Source of the DNA: Catenulispora sp. EB89
GTDB taxonomy: Bacteria > Actinomycetota > Actinomycetes > Streptomycetales > Catenulisporaceae
Direction: 5' to 3'
DNA length: 64,000 bases
Assembly: GCF_041261445.1 (NCBI RefSeq)
Contig: NZ_JBGCCU010000002.1
Span: 620,001-684,000 of the forward strand
The notes beneath the pieces are model-generated. The model ran no database searches. It was not told where the DNA came from and worked only from the letters and a program-made list of their open reading frames with translations. Of the stretch, positions 16,253 to 26,463 are shown one piece after another; the stretch's first letter is position 1, and each line of letters begins with the position of its first letter. The position numbers and the translations under genes were made by a program.

Positions 16253-16282
16253 TTTTGAGACCTAAGTCGGGGCGGACAAAGG

Positions 16283-16320
16283 CCGCGGGCCCGCCGCGCC
16301 GAAGCGCAGCGGGCCCGCGG
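16283..16320 (-). terminator. Strong hairpin terminator after the 647-residue membrane protein gene
   Basis: CCGCGGGCCCGC (16283-16294) and GCGGGCCCGCGG (16309-16320) form a perfect 12-base stem with a 14-base loop, 12 bp after the minus-strand stop. On the minus strand it is followed by TTTGTCC. Confidence 0.75.
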
Positions 16321-16332
16321 GGGTAGATCAGA

Positions 16333-18276
16333 TCAGGAAGCGTCCCACACCAGCGCGGTCACCTCGCCGGGGGCGTTCGCCTCCCACGTCGGGTACAGGG
16401 TCGTGGCCGTGCCCTGGTGCAGCACGCCGGACTTGTCCTTCACCGTGAACACCACGTCCTCGCCGTACTCACTGACCTGGCGGCTCAGGATCTTGATGGT
16501 GGTCTTGTCCACCGTACGGTTCAGGGTCACGGCGTTGCCGAACGCTATGGCCGAGGGCTGGTCCATGCCGACCGAGTTGATCTGGAAGACCGTGGTGCCG
16601 TCCTTGTCGCGGGTGCTCCAGCCCGGGTCGTTCGAGGTCAGGGGGCGGTAGCGGGTGGCGTGGACCCAGTCCCAGGACCCGTCGGGGAGGCCGTGGCCGT
16701 TGGCGACGTCGGTGGCCTGGTTGAAGGCCCAGAACAGGGTGGTCTCGGCCGGCGGTTTGGCCAGCGGGGTCATCGCGTACTGCGTACCGCCCTGCGCCGC
16801 CAGGTACGAGGGCGACGGCGGGGCCGCCGGGGTGCTGGGCCAGGAGCCGGGGATCGAGACCGCGGCGACCACGACCACCGCCACGGCGCTGAACAGCACC
16901 TGCGGCTTCCAACGGTCGATGCGCGGCTGGTCCAGGCCGAGGAAGCGGCCGGCGGCGGTGTTCGCCAGGCCGAGGCCCAGCGCGCCACGGCGGGGCGCAC
17001 GGCGGCGGGGCAGCGGCGGGACCGGCTCCTCGGCCGACTCCTCGTCGGCTTCCGACGCCGCTACGGCAGCCTTCGCCGGAACCGGGGCCGGGGCCGGCAG
17101 GAACTGGCCGAGCATCAGCTGCACCAGCGATCCGGCCCCGACGGCCGCCGCCGGGAACATGATCATCTCGTAGCGCATCAGGGTCGAGAAGCCGACGCTC
17201 GCGGTGATCACGTAGGTCGAGGCCGCGGCTCCCAGGAAGACCGCGGAGGCGTCGGACTTGAAGCGCACCACCATGCCGATGCCGGCCGCGACCAGCAGGG
17301 CGAACAGGATGTGCTCCTGGTGCCACATGTAGGTGACGGCTTCCTGCGTCACGAGCTTCAGGTTGTGGACGAACAGCCTGAGGAACCCGAACGTGGTGGT
17401 CGTGCCGTGGCTCACGGTGCCGGACGGGCTCGACTTGGTGAAGGCGAGCACGAACAGTTCCTGGCCGACCGTCACCACGCTGGTCACCACCAGCGAGCTC
17501 AGCCACCGGTTGCGCCACTGCCGGGTCCGGATCAGCTCCCACAGCCAGCCCGCGCCGGCCATCGCCGGGGCCAGCACGCCGACCTGCCGGTCCAGCGCGA
17601 TGAACAATGTCGCCGAGCCCAACCACGCCAGATGGGCCTTGCCGATCGTGCGGTCGATGGGCAGCAGCGCCACGATCACCGCGGCCAGTCCCATGCCCAG
17701 GGTGTCGGTGCCGGCCCAGGCGAAGCCAAAGATCGGGCCCACCGTGCTGAACGCGCCGACCACGATCACCGCGACGGCCGGCCCGTACAGGCGCTGCACG
17801 ACGGCCGCGGTGGCCCACAGGAACAGGATGTCGCCGAGCACCGGGATCGCCATCGAGCCGCCGGACAGGCCCCACAGCCACACGAACGGGATCGACAGCA
17901 CCGGGTAGAGCACCCGGGAGCGGACCAGCTGCCAGGTCGGGTCGTTGTCGGCGAAGAAGTACGGCGCGACGTGCCAGGAGGAGACCGAGCGGTCCTGCTT
18001 GACCGAACCGAGCCAGCTGTGGCCCATGTCCTTGGCCATCATCGTCAGGTAGTAGCGGCTGTCCGGCGGGTGGTTCCAGCCCTGGCGGCTGACCAGCTGC
18101 ATCGCCATCGACAGGATGAACACCGGCAGCACGAGGAGCAGGACTCCGGCTGAGACCCCGAATACCTGGCGGGTCAGGATCCAGGTACCCAGCCCCTGGA
18201 ACCGGTCGAGGCCGGGGCTGCGACGCCGACGCGGCTCCGCCTCCTGCTTCTGCGCGACGACGGTGTCCGCACTCAT
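16333..18276 (-). CDS. Polytopic membrane protein, GT-C-like
   Basis: A 647-residue protein with roughly ten to twelve membrane helices between residues 40 and 390. A charged Pro/Ala-rich cytoplasmic linker (about 395-440) and one more helix near 460-480 follow. The C-terminal part, about 160 residues, is probably extracellular and ends in a beta-rich domain. After the first helix the loop N-H-P-P-D-S-R-Y-Y resembles the acidic first loop of GT-C glycosyltransferases, but no firm catalytic motif is seen. It may transfer a sugar from a polyprenyl phosphate outside the membrane; that is inference from topology. It is flanked upstream by the MsiK gene and a large hairpin, downstream by a strong terminator, so it is probably transcribed alone. 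Not recognised as a named family. Confidence 0.65.
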   Translation of the reverse strand: MSADTVVAQKQEAEPRRRRSPGLDRFQGLGTWILTRQVFGVSAGVLLLVLPVFILSMAMQLVSRQGWNHPPDSRYYLTMMAKDMGHSWLGSVKQDRSVSSWHVAPYFFADNDPTWQLVRSRVLYPVLSIPFVWLWGLSGGSMAIPVLGDILFLWATAAVVQRLYGPAVAVIVVGAFSTVGPIFGFAWAGTDTLGMGLAAVIVALLPIDRTIGKAHLAWLGSATLFIALDRQVGVLAPAMAGAGWLWELIRTRQWRNRWLSSLVVTSVVTVGQELFVLAFTKSSPSGTVSHGTTTTFGFLRLFVHNLKLVTQEAVTYMWHQEHILFALLVAAGIGMVVRFKSDASAVFLGAAASTYVITASVGFSTLMRYEMIMFPAAAVGAGSLVQLMLGQFLPAPAPVPAKAAVAASEADEESAEEPVPPLPRRRAPRRGALGLGLANTAAGRFLGLDQPRIDRWKPQVLFSAVAVVVVAAVSIPGSWPSTPAAPPSPSYLAAQGGTQYAMTPLAKPPAETTLFWAFNQATDVANGHGLPDGSWDWVHATRYRPLTSNDPGWSTRDKDGTTVFQINSVGMDQPSAIAFGNAVTLNRTVDKTTIKILSRQVSEYGEDVVFTVKDKSGVLHQGTATTLYPTWEANAPGEVTALVWDAS

Positions 18277-18344
18277 CCCAGAAAACTCCTGACGGTCACG
18301 GGCGGTTCTTCAGGCGCGAGCGCCACCGCCCCATTCACAGTGAT

Positions 18345-18386
18345 GCGCGGATACCTCGCCTTGGTTGCAAGGCATGGTATCCGCGC
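18345..18386. other. Perfect double-stem hairpin between the MsiK and membrane-protein genes
   Basis: GCGCGGATACC (18345-18355) pairs exactly with GGTATCCGCGC (18376-18386). Inside it GCCTTG (18358-18363) pairs with CAAGGC (18368-18373) around a GTTG loop. It could terminate msiK transcription or be an operator for the next gene. Confidence 0.65.
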
Positions 18387-18425
18387 AACGTGAGCCCCGG
18401 GTACGACCCCGGAATTCTCAGCTGA

Positions 18426-19520
<1,095 letters not shown>

Positions 19521-19881
19521 TGTTGTACTCCCTTTCAACCGGCAGGAACGTGCCGGACGATCCGAGTTGGAAAGGCGGCCGGGGCGGATCCGCTCGGCCG
19601 TAGATGCGACCGTACCCCGGCGGGGCGGGATTGTCACCGGTGGGGCCCGGTTTCCGGCGATACGACCCGGGCCGCGGAGCCGGTTCGGCAGCCCGCACAA
19701 CCGTTTCAGCCCGGTTGTCGTCTAACAGACAGGGACCCGCCCGACGGTTCCCGGGCAGCATCGCACGATCATACGAAGCAATACACGCCGTCTGTACGAT
19801 GTAGCGATCGCCTGACCATGGAAAGCTGGCGCCGCGCGTTCGCCGTCGTGTCCGTGGTCCCCTTTCGCAGGAGAGTCCCGA
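19521..19881. other. Divergent intergenic region between msiK and a membrane-protein gene
   Basis: About 360 bp with no supported gene. It must hold the promoters of both divergent genes. TACGAT at 19795-19800 is a possible -10 for the plus-strand gene; no clear -35 or operator stands out. Confidence 0.5.
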
Positions 19882-22032
19882 ATGAGCGTTGAAGTCGAAC
19901 GCCCGCCTGCCCCGGCGCGCAGCGCCGCCGCAGACGGCGTGCTCCGGCTCCTCCGACAGGCCGCCTCCGACCCGGACGCGAGACCCACCGTGGTCCACCG
20001 GGTCTTGCTGGTCCTGGCCGCCTTCTCCATGTTCTCCACGCTGATGGGGGTCTTCGGGCCGACCGTCCGGTGGCCGGCCGTGGGGCTGCTCCTCGCCGTG
20101 TCGATGTGCGCGCTGGTCGCGGTGGCCGTCATGGGCTTCACCGCACAGACCATGCGCTGGTTCGGACGCGCGGAGCTCGTGTTGGCGGTACTGGCGGTGA
20201 TCGGGCTGTCACTGTGGATGCTGTCGATGATCATCTCCTTCTCCGGTTACCGCAGTGACGAAGAAATATTCGTCCAGTACTCGGCGGACTTGCTCAGGCA
20301 CGGACACAACCCGTACGCCGCGGACCTGACGCCGGCCTACGCGCAGTACCCCTCGCCGTTCCCGACCAAGCTCCTGGACGGCAGCATCACGCACCACCTG
20401 GACTACCCGGCGCTGCCCACGCTGCTGACCGCGGCGCTGACCATGATGTTCGGGACCTTCCACACCGTCGGCCTGCTGTGCACGCTGGCCCTGGCGCTCA
20501 CCGTCTTCGTGATGTACTTCCTGCTGCCGCGCGGCATGCGCTCGCTGGCCGCGCTGCTCGTCGGCGGGGTGCCGGTGCTGGCCCAGGGCGCCCTCGGCGG
20601 CCTGTTGTTCGCCCTGGTGGTACCGACGCTGGCCTTCGCGGCGTACCGCTGGAAGCACACCGGCGAGGGCGGCCGGCTGTCCCGGCTGGACCTGGCCAAG
20701 GCCGTCGCGGTCGGCGCCGCGATCTCCACCACGCAGGTCGCGTGGTTCCCGATCCCGTTCCTGTTCCTCGGGATCTTCCTGGCCCGCCGGTCCGAGCTCG
20801 GGCGGCGCGGCGCGGCGATCGTCGCCGCGAAGTACATCGGCGTGGCGGCCGCCACGTTCCTGGCGATCAACGCGTTCTTCATCGTCTGGGGCCCCGGGGC
20901 CTGGCTGCGCGGCGCGTTCGCCCCGCTCACCCAGCACGCCGTGCCCGAGGGCGAGGGCCTGATCAACCTGGTGCAGTCGCTGTCCACCGGTTCGGGCAAC
21001 CTGAGCCTGTACACCTACGCCGGCGCCCTGGTGATGCTGGCGCTGCTGGTGGCCTACTGGCGGCACTTCGACCGCCTGGCCTCGGCGTGCTTCGCGCTGC
21101 CGATGATCGGGCTGCTGTTCCCGACCCGCTCGTACTGGACGTACTTCATCGCCTACGCCGCGGCCTGGATCATCGGCCTGCTGAGCAACGACCCCGAGCC
21201 GGAGGCCGACCCCGCGGCCGAGGAGGCCGAGGCGCCCAAGCCGGTGCCGCTCACCGCGCGAATACCGTGGCTGAGCCGGTACGCGGCGATCACCGTCGCG
21301 GCGTTCCTGCCGGCGACCGTCGTGTTCGCCGCCGCGGTGGCCGAGCCGGCGCCGATGACCCTGAAGATTGACAGCTACCTGACCTCCGCGCAGCTCAACT
21401 CGGTGCAGACGGTCACGATCACCGCGACCAACCACTCCGACCACGCACTCGCCCCGCACTTCATGGCGGTCCACGGCAACGGCATGGTCAGCGCGAGCTG
21501 GAACGTCATCTCCGGGCCGAAGACCGTGGCGGCGCACTCCTGGGCGCAGTACGTGGTGACCGCGCCGAGCGTCACCGCGATGCCGCTGATCACCGACTCC
21601 CTGAAGCTGCAGGCGGTCACCGACTCCCCCGCGACGGTCAGCTACTCCAAGGCCCTCTCGGCGCAGCCCTACGCCACCATCCTGGTCAGCGACTCGCCGG
21701 TGACGCCGCTGCTGCCGCCGGGCGGCTCCCTGGTCCTGACCGCGCGCATAGAGTCCCAGTTCGGCGCCGAGCTGCACCGGTCCGGGGTCCGCATCTGCCT
21801 GGACCAGACCAAGTTCACCAACGCCAGCACGGCTTTCGACACCGCCTCGGTCACCCCCTCCCCGGCCGGCGACACCCCCGGCTGCGGCTTCACCGACAGC
21901 CAGGGCCAGGTCCGGTTCACGGTGGTCAGCCACGGCACCGACAGCCGCCAGCTGTACTTCCAGAGCTACGGCATGCAGGGCAGCCTCGGCCGGTTCGGGT
22001 ATTCGACCTTCTTGTCGGCGGCCTGGCGGTGA
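19882..22032 (+). CDS. Large polytopic membrane protein with extracellular C-terminal domain, GT-C-like
   Basis: A 716-residue protein. About eleven membrane helices span residues 40-440. After the helix near residue 115 comes F-S-G-Y-R-S-D-E-E-I-F, an acidic loop motif of the kind that binds the polyprenyl-phosphate donor in GT-C glycosyltransferases (GT39/GT87-like). A cytoplasmic Pro/Glu-rich linker (E-P-E-A-D-P-A-A-E-E-A) precedes a final helix near 480. The C-terminal about 220 residues are beta-rich and extracellular. A mannosyl- or glucosyltransferase role in wall glycan assembly is plausible but unproven. ATG 19882 follows CAGGAGAG. It is followed 91 bp later by a second membrane-protein gene on the same strand. 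Confidence 0.68.
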   Translation: MSVEVERPPAPARSAAADGVLRLLRQAASDPDARPTVVHRVLLVLAAFSMFSTLMGVFGPTVRWPAVGLLLAVSMCALVAVAVMGFTAQTMRWFGRAELVLAVLAVIGLSLWMLSMIISFSGYRSDEEIFVQYSADLLRHGHNPYAADLTPAYAQYPSPFPTKLLDGSITHHLDYPALPTLLTAALTMMFGTFHTVGLLCTLALALTVFVMYFLLPRGMRSLAALLVGGVPVLAQGALGGLLFALVVPTLAFAAYRWKHTGEGGRLSRLDLAKAVAVGAAISTTQVAWFPIPFLFLGIFLARRSELGRRGAAIVAAKYIGVAAATFLAINAFFIVWGPGAWLRGAFAPLTQHAVPEGEGLINLVQSLSTGSGNLSLYTYAGALVMLALLVAYWRHFDRLASACFALPMIGLLFPTRSYWTYFIAYAAAWIIGLLSNDPEPEADPAAEEAEAPKPVPLTARIPWLSRYAAITVAAFLPATVVFAAAVAEPAPMTLKIDSYLTSAQLNSVQTVTITATNHSDHALAPHFMAVHGNGMVSASWNVISGPKTVAAHSWAQYVVTAPSVTAMPLITDSLKLQAVTDSPATVSYSKALSAQPYATILVSDSPVTPLLPPGGSLVLTARIESQFGAELHRSGVRICLDQTKFTNASTAFDTASVTPSPAGDTPGCGFTDSQGQVRFTVVSHGTDSRQLYFQSYGMQGSLGRFGYSTFLSAAWR

Positions 22033-22123
22033 CCGGCGAGGCACGGACTCCGACCGGACGGACCACCATCCACACCACTGTCCACACCGCCGTCGGCGGC
22101 GGGGCGTCCGCGGAGACGGCCCG

Positions 22124-24205
22124 ATGAGCGCCCCCGCCGACCTCCCGACCGCGCCGACGGACTCGGATCCGGACCGTCCGTCCGCCCCCGGGGGCGGACG
22201 GACGGTGCGCCCGGCTCACGTGCTGGCCGTCGCCGTCGCCGCCTCCTGGCTGGTACCGGTCGCGACCCACCTGCTGCACGCGGACATCGTGCTGCCGGTG
22301 CTCATCGTGCTGGCGACCGCGGCCCAACTGACCATCGGCTCCACGGTGCTGGACCGGCTGATCCCGGCCGTGGGTCTGGTGTCCGGCGTCGCCATCGCCG
22401 GCGGCCTGCTGTTCTCCGTGTGGCCTTGGGGACTCGATCCGGTGCCGGTCGCAGGACTGTGGCTGACGCTGCTGTCCACCACCGCCTACCTGATCCACGC
22501 CCGCACCGGCCGGCGGCCCGCGCTGCCCCGCCGGATGACCGGCTCGGATCTGCCGCTGCTGGCCGCCGCCGGATACGCGGGCTGGGTGGCCTTGGCGCCG
22601 AGCCTGCGCGGCACCCCGACCCAGGGACTGGCCTACACGACGCTGACCGGCGACCGGATGCGGCAGTTCGGCCTGTTCGACACCATCCACCGCGTCGGCG
22701 GATACCCGTTCCTGCACTGGCACGCGGCGGCGCCGGTGGTGGACCCGAAGATCGGCCGGATCTACCCGTCCGGCATGCACTACCTGTACGCGCTGCTCGA
22801 CATCTTCGTCACCTCCCGCACCGACCCGGGGAACCCGGTGGCGGAGCTGGACCGCTACCGCTACTACGTCGCGCTCGGCTTCGCGTTCCTGGTGCTGTGC
22901 ATCGCCTGGGGAGCCCGCCGGGTGCTCGGCGCTGGCACCGCCGGCTGGCAGCGCGCGCTGGTGGTCTCGGCCGTCGGCGCCTGGGCCGCGACCGGCGTGC
23001 TGACCACCATGCTGTGGTGCACCTGGGACGCCGAGGTGCTCGCGCTGGCCTTCCTGGCGCTGGCCGGGGCGATCGCGGTCCGGCCGATCGGGCGCCCCGC
23101 CGAACAGCTGGTGCTGGTCGGCGCGCTGGTGGCGGCCACCGGCTACACCTACAGCCTGTACGTGCCCTTCGCCTGGGCGCTGGCCGCGGTGTTCGGGTTC
23201 GTGAACCGCCGGCGGCTGCGCCCGCACCTGCGGCTGGTACTGGTCGTCGGGTCTATCAGTCTCCTGATATCGGTGCTCAGCTACCTGCTGGAGCTGCGGT
23301 ACGACACCGTCAGCACCTCCGACGCGCTGCTGACGCCGGGCTTCGCGATCGCCGTCCCGCACTCCACGCTGCTGATCCTGGCGCTGCTGTGTGTCGTCGG
23401 CACGCTGTCCGCGGCAGGCCGCCGCCGGCCGACGACCGCGACGCTGGCGCTGCTGATCGGCACCGCGGCCGTCATCGTCACCGCGTTCGGCCTCTACCAG
23501 AAGGCCGAGATCGGCTTCACGACCTACTACTTCCACAAGGCGATGCACCCGGCCCTGGTGTTCGGCCTGATGGGCGCGGGCACCGCGGTCACCGCGCTCA
23601 AGCCGGGACGGCTGAGCCGGGACGCGGGGCCCTGGCGGCACCGCGCGGCCGGCACCGCCGGGGCGCTGGCCGGCGTGATCGCGGTCGGCGCGGCCCTGCC
23701 CGGACCGCTGCAGTTCCGCTACCAGGACATGTATCCGGGGCCGGACACCACCTGGGCCCGGGTCTGGACCGACGGCAAGCAGATCTTCGGTGTTCATGGC
23801 GCGGCCCTGGCCTACCTGGCGGACCGGCACCTGCTGGGCGACGGCCGGCCGACGGTCGCGCTGTGGGATCCGGCCGGGACCGAGAACCGCGACCTGACGC
23901 TGATCATGGCCTCGCTCAACCACGACTCCGGCACCATGGGGCCGATCGTCTACGGACTCACCGACATCGACGGGCTCGTGAAGATCGCGCCGCCGTCGAC
24001 GCCGGACGGGCCGCTGGCCCCGGCCGCCGACCAGGCCCTGGGCTCGGTCACGAAGCTGCTCCGGACCTCGCGGGTCCCGCTGCGCGTGATCACGCCGGAC
24101 CCGGTGGCTGCGGCGCGTCTGCGCGCCTTCGCCGCCGACCACCCGACGCTCAAGCTCACGGTGCTGTTCCTGCCCGACCTGCCCGGCGAACGCTCGCCGG
24201 CGTGA
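22124..24205 (+). CDS. Polytopic membrane protein, paralog of the convergent gene
   Basis: A 693-residue protein with about twelve membrane helices and a C-terminal extracytoplasmic domain of roughly 130 residues. It clearly resembles the protein encoded convergently at 24409-26463: both share L-L-F-S-V-W-P-W in the third helix, then an I-H-R-x-G-G-Y-x-F motif, Y-P-S-G-x-H-x-L-Y-x-x-L-D-x-F, and N-P-G-x-x-V-x-E before R-Y. These shared motifs probably mark the catalytic or donor-binding region of an undescribed GT-C-like family. No known name can be given. The N-terminal 30 residues are cytoplasmic and include a stretch encoded by a perfect DNA palindrome, so translation could start further down, at a GTG after 22203. 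Likely co-transcribed with the gene upstream. Confidence 0.66.
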   Translation: MSAPADLPTAPTDSDPDRPSAPGGGRTVRPAHVLAVAVAASWLVPVATHLLHADIVLPVLIVLATAAQLTIGSTVLDRLIPAVGLVSGVAIAGGLLFSVWPWGLDPVPVAGLWLTLLSTTAYLIHARTGRRPALPRRMTGSDLPLLAAAGYAGWVALAPSLRGTPTQGLAYTTLTGDRMRQFGLFDTIHRVGGYPFLHWHAAAPVVDPKIGRIYPSGMHYLYALLDIFVTSRTDPGNPVAELDRYRYYVALGFAFLVLCIAWGARRVLGAGTAGWQRALVVSAVGAWAATGVLTTMLWCTWDAEVLALAFLALAGAIAVRPIGRPAEQLVLVGALVAATGYTYSLYVPFAWALAAVFGFVNRRRLRPHLRLVLVVGSISLLISVLSYLLELRYDTVSTSDALLTPGFAIAVPHSTLLILALLCVVGTLSAAGRRRPTTATLALLIGTAAVIVTAFGLYQKAEIGFTTYYFHKAMHPALVFGLMGAGTAVTALKPGRLSRDAGPWRHRAAGTAGALAGVIAVGAALPGPLQFRYQDMYPGPDTTWARVWTDGKQIFGVHGAALAYLADRHLLGDGRPTVALWDPAGTENRDLTLIMASLNHDSGTMGPIVYGLTDIDGLVKIAPPSTPDGPLAPAADQALGSVTKLLRTSRVPLRVITPDPVAAARLRAFAADHPTLKLTVLFLPDLPGERSPA
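22174..22205. repeat. Perfect 32-bp palindrome near the start of the membrane-protein gene
   Basis: Bases 22174-22189 are the exact reverse complement of 22190-22205. It lies 50 bp inside the annotated frame and 142 bp after the upstream gene. It could be a terminator with the gene starting downstream, or an mRNA hairpin over the early codons. Confidence 0.75.
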
Positions 24206-24292
24206 GGCGATCCGAATAACCGCCGCGAGTGGCCGCTCCGAGGATTCCCGACGGACACCACTTCGTCGCGCACCACTTCGTCGCGCTCGGCC

Positions 24293-24329
24293 TTCCGGCT
24301 CGGACCCGTCACCCGGGTCCGAGCCGGAA
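24293..24329. terminator. Bidirectional terminator between convergent paralogs
   Basis: Bases 24293-24308 pair perfectly with 24314-24329: a 16-base stem with a TCACC loop. It sits midway between two convergent genes. A CACTTCGTCGCG direct repeat lies just upstream. Confidence 0.85.
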
Positions 24330-24408
24330 CCAGTCCAGAACCGATTCGGAGGCGGTCGTCAGAGCCGCGGTCAGGGCCGCGGCTCGCGCCCGTCGCCGGC
24401 CTCCCGCG

Positions 24409-26463
24409 TTATGACAGCCCTCTGATGATATCGATCCGCATCCGCATGTCGGGGTTCTGCGCCGACCACTCGGTGAGGAGCCGGGCCAGGTAGTTGTCGC
24501 CGACCACGACCCGGAAGCCGGGGTCGTGGGCGCGAAGCCAGAGTTCGAGCCGCTGCAGCGCGTACTTGGCCGCGTCCGACAGGTCCTGCCCCTTCGCCGG
24601 CGGCTGGAGGGACACCAGGTTGTCCGATCCGTCCATCCCCAGGAATCCCATCGTCCCCAGATCATGGTTGAGGATGGAGAGGAACATCGTGGCGTGCATG
24701 TTGTCCGCGGCGCTGTCCGTATACAGCAGTGCCGTCGCCTGGCCGTCTCCGAATTGGTAGTGCTGCCCGTACATGGCCAGGGCATGGGCGTACGGCGCCG
24801 TGATGGATCCGCCGGCCCACAGCGCGGCCCAGCTCACGTCCTGGATCGGGCGCGGTCCCTGCGACCATTCCGGGCCCTTGGTGAGCGGGAAGCCGCTCGA
24901 CACGGTGACGCCGAGAACGAAGGCCGCCACGGACGCCGGGATCTCGGTCGTCAGCCAGTGCCGTCGCCGGCTCACGCCGAGGCGGGACGCTCCCGCCGGT
25001 GCGGCAAGCGCGCTTTTCAGGAACAGCCCGACCGCGCCGAAAGCCACCAGCGACATCGTCCAGGTGCCTTCGACCATCTTCTCGTAGTAGTACCGGGTCA
25101 TCCCCGTCGCCTGGTACCCGACGTACCCCTCGTAGGTGGAGATCGCGGTGCTGATCAAGATCACCGGAGCCACCACCCGCCACCTCGGCAGCCGGCGTCC
25201 GGCCCGCGTGGCCAGCGGTGCGACGGCCACGACTCCGAAGAACAGCGACAGCGCACGGGAGAATCGCAGCGTCGTGCCGCCCTGCGTGAACAGGCCCTGC
25301 GTGCCGTACGAGTGGATCTGGGCCATGACATACGGAACGGCCGCGATGGGGATCGCGACGACCGCGGTGACCAGGGCGAAGCGCCAGTAGCGCAGCAGTC
25401 GCTTCCGATAGACGACAGCGGCACAGACCACGATGACGCCTATGAAGATGAAATAGAGGCTGTAGGAATAGACCACGCCCACGATGAGGGCCGCCGCCAG
25501 CAGGATCTGTTCCCGGACCCGCGCCGGCGGCTGGACCACCAGGGCGAACAGCATGGCGAGGAAGGCAAGGCCGATGACTTCGCCGTCGTAGCCCTGCCAG
25601 AACAGCGCCGACATCTGGCCCAGCACCGCCATGCCGCCGACCACGGAACAGACCAGCGCCCGCCGCCAACCCGTCAGCGCGGGGCCGGCCACCCACCGGG
25701 CGGACCAGATGACCGCCATCGCGAGGAGGCCGACGCCGAGCGCCTCGTACTGGTAGTAGCGGACGAACTCGTCAACGGAGTCGCCCGGGTTGGACGAGGA
25801 GGTCCGGAACACATCGAGAATCACGTAAAGGAAGTGCGCGCCTGAAGGATAGGCGTACTCGTTCGGCGTGGTGACGTAGTGGCGCGCCGCCGCGGGGTGC
25901 GTGAACGCGTAGCCGCCGATCCGGTGGATGGCGTCGTACAGCGCGTAGTGGTTGAAGAAGTCCTGGCGTGCCGACGTGTACGGCAGCATGTTGCTGAAGC
26001 TCTGCCCCTGAACCGGCTTGCGGATCAGCACCCAGGACACCACGGGCGCCGCCAGGATGAGCAGGTCGGTCCCGAGGACCCGGCGCGGCAGCTGGGGCCG
26101 CCGGCGCAGCACCAGGCCCACGACCACCAACACGGTCAGACCGAACCAGCCGATGGCCATCGGACTCAGATGCCACGGCCAGACCGAGAAGAGCAGACCG
26201 GAGCCGATCACCGCACCGCCGAGCAGACCCGCGGCGATCATGAGCCGGTCGAGCAGGACGGTGCCGACCCGGAGCAGGCTCGCGGTGCCGAGCAGGAGCA
26301 GCGGCGGCAGCAGCCAGTCCGCGTCCACCAGCTGGAGGGCGGCGGGGATCAACCAGGCCGCTGCCAGCAGGCCTACCGCGAGCGCGGGGAACCGCGGGAA
26401 ACGGCCACCCGGTCCATCGCCGCGGCGCACAGGCGCGTCAGCCTGTTCGGTCAACGCCACCAT
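24409..26463 (-). CDS. Polytopic membrane protein, paralog of the convergent gene
   Basis: A 684-residue protein with about twelve membrane helices and an extracytoplasmic C-terminal region, colinear with the 693-residue protein at 22124-24205. Shared blocks include L-L-F-S-V-W-P-W, I-H-R-I-G-G-Y-A-F-T-H, Y-P-S-G-A-H-F-L-Y-V-I-L-D and Y-Y-Q-Y-E-A-L-G. Its sequence is otherwise well diverged, so the duplication is old or one copy was acquired. Third codon positions look less uniformly G/C than in the housekeeping genes, which weakly suggests a different origin. It may be a polyprenyl-phosphate-sugar-dependent transferase or a polymerase for surface glycan. ATG 26463 fits; there is no strong ribosome site and a leaderless or weak start is possible. 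Confidence 0.65.
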   Translation of the reverse strand: MVALTEQADAPVRRGDGPGGRFPRFPALAVGLLAAAWLIPAALQLVDADWLLPPLLLLGTASLLRVGTVLLDRLMIAAGLLGGAVIGSGLLFSVWPWHLSPMAIGWFGLTVLVVVGLVLRRRPQLPRRVLGTDLLILAAPVVSWVLIRKPVQGQSFSNMLPYTSARQDFFNHYALYDAIHRIGGYAFTHPAAARHYVTTPNEYAYPSGAHFLYVILDVFRTSSSNPGDSVDEFVRYYQYEALGVGLLAMAVIWSARWVAGPALTGWRRALVCSVVGGMAVLGQMSALFWQGYDGEVIGLAFLAMLFALVVQPPARVREQILLAAALIVGVVYSYSLYFIFIGVIVVCAAVVYRKRLLRYWRFALVTAVVAIPIAAVPYVMAQIHSYGTQGLFTQGGTTLRFSRALSLFFGVVAVAPLATRAGRRLPRWRVVAPVILISTAISTYEGYVGYQATGMTRYYYEKMVEGTWTMSLVAFGAVGLFLKSALAAPAGASRLGVSRRRHWLTTEIPASVAAFVLGVTVSSGFPLTKGPEWSQGPRPIQDVSWAALWAGGSITAPYAHALAMYGQHYQFGDGQATALLYTDSAADNMHATMFLSILNHDLGTMGFLGMDGSDNLVSLQPPAKGQDLSDAAKYALQRLELWLRAHDPGFRVVVGDNYLARLLTEWSAQNPDMRMRIDIIRGLS

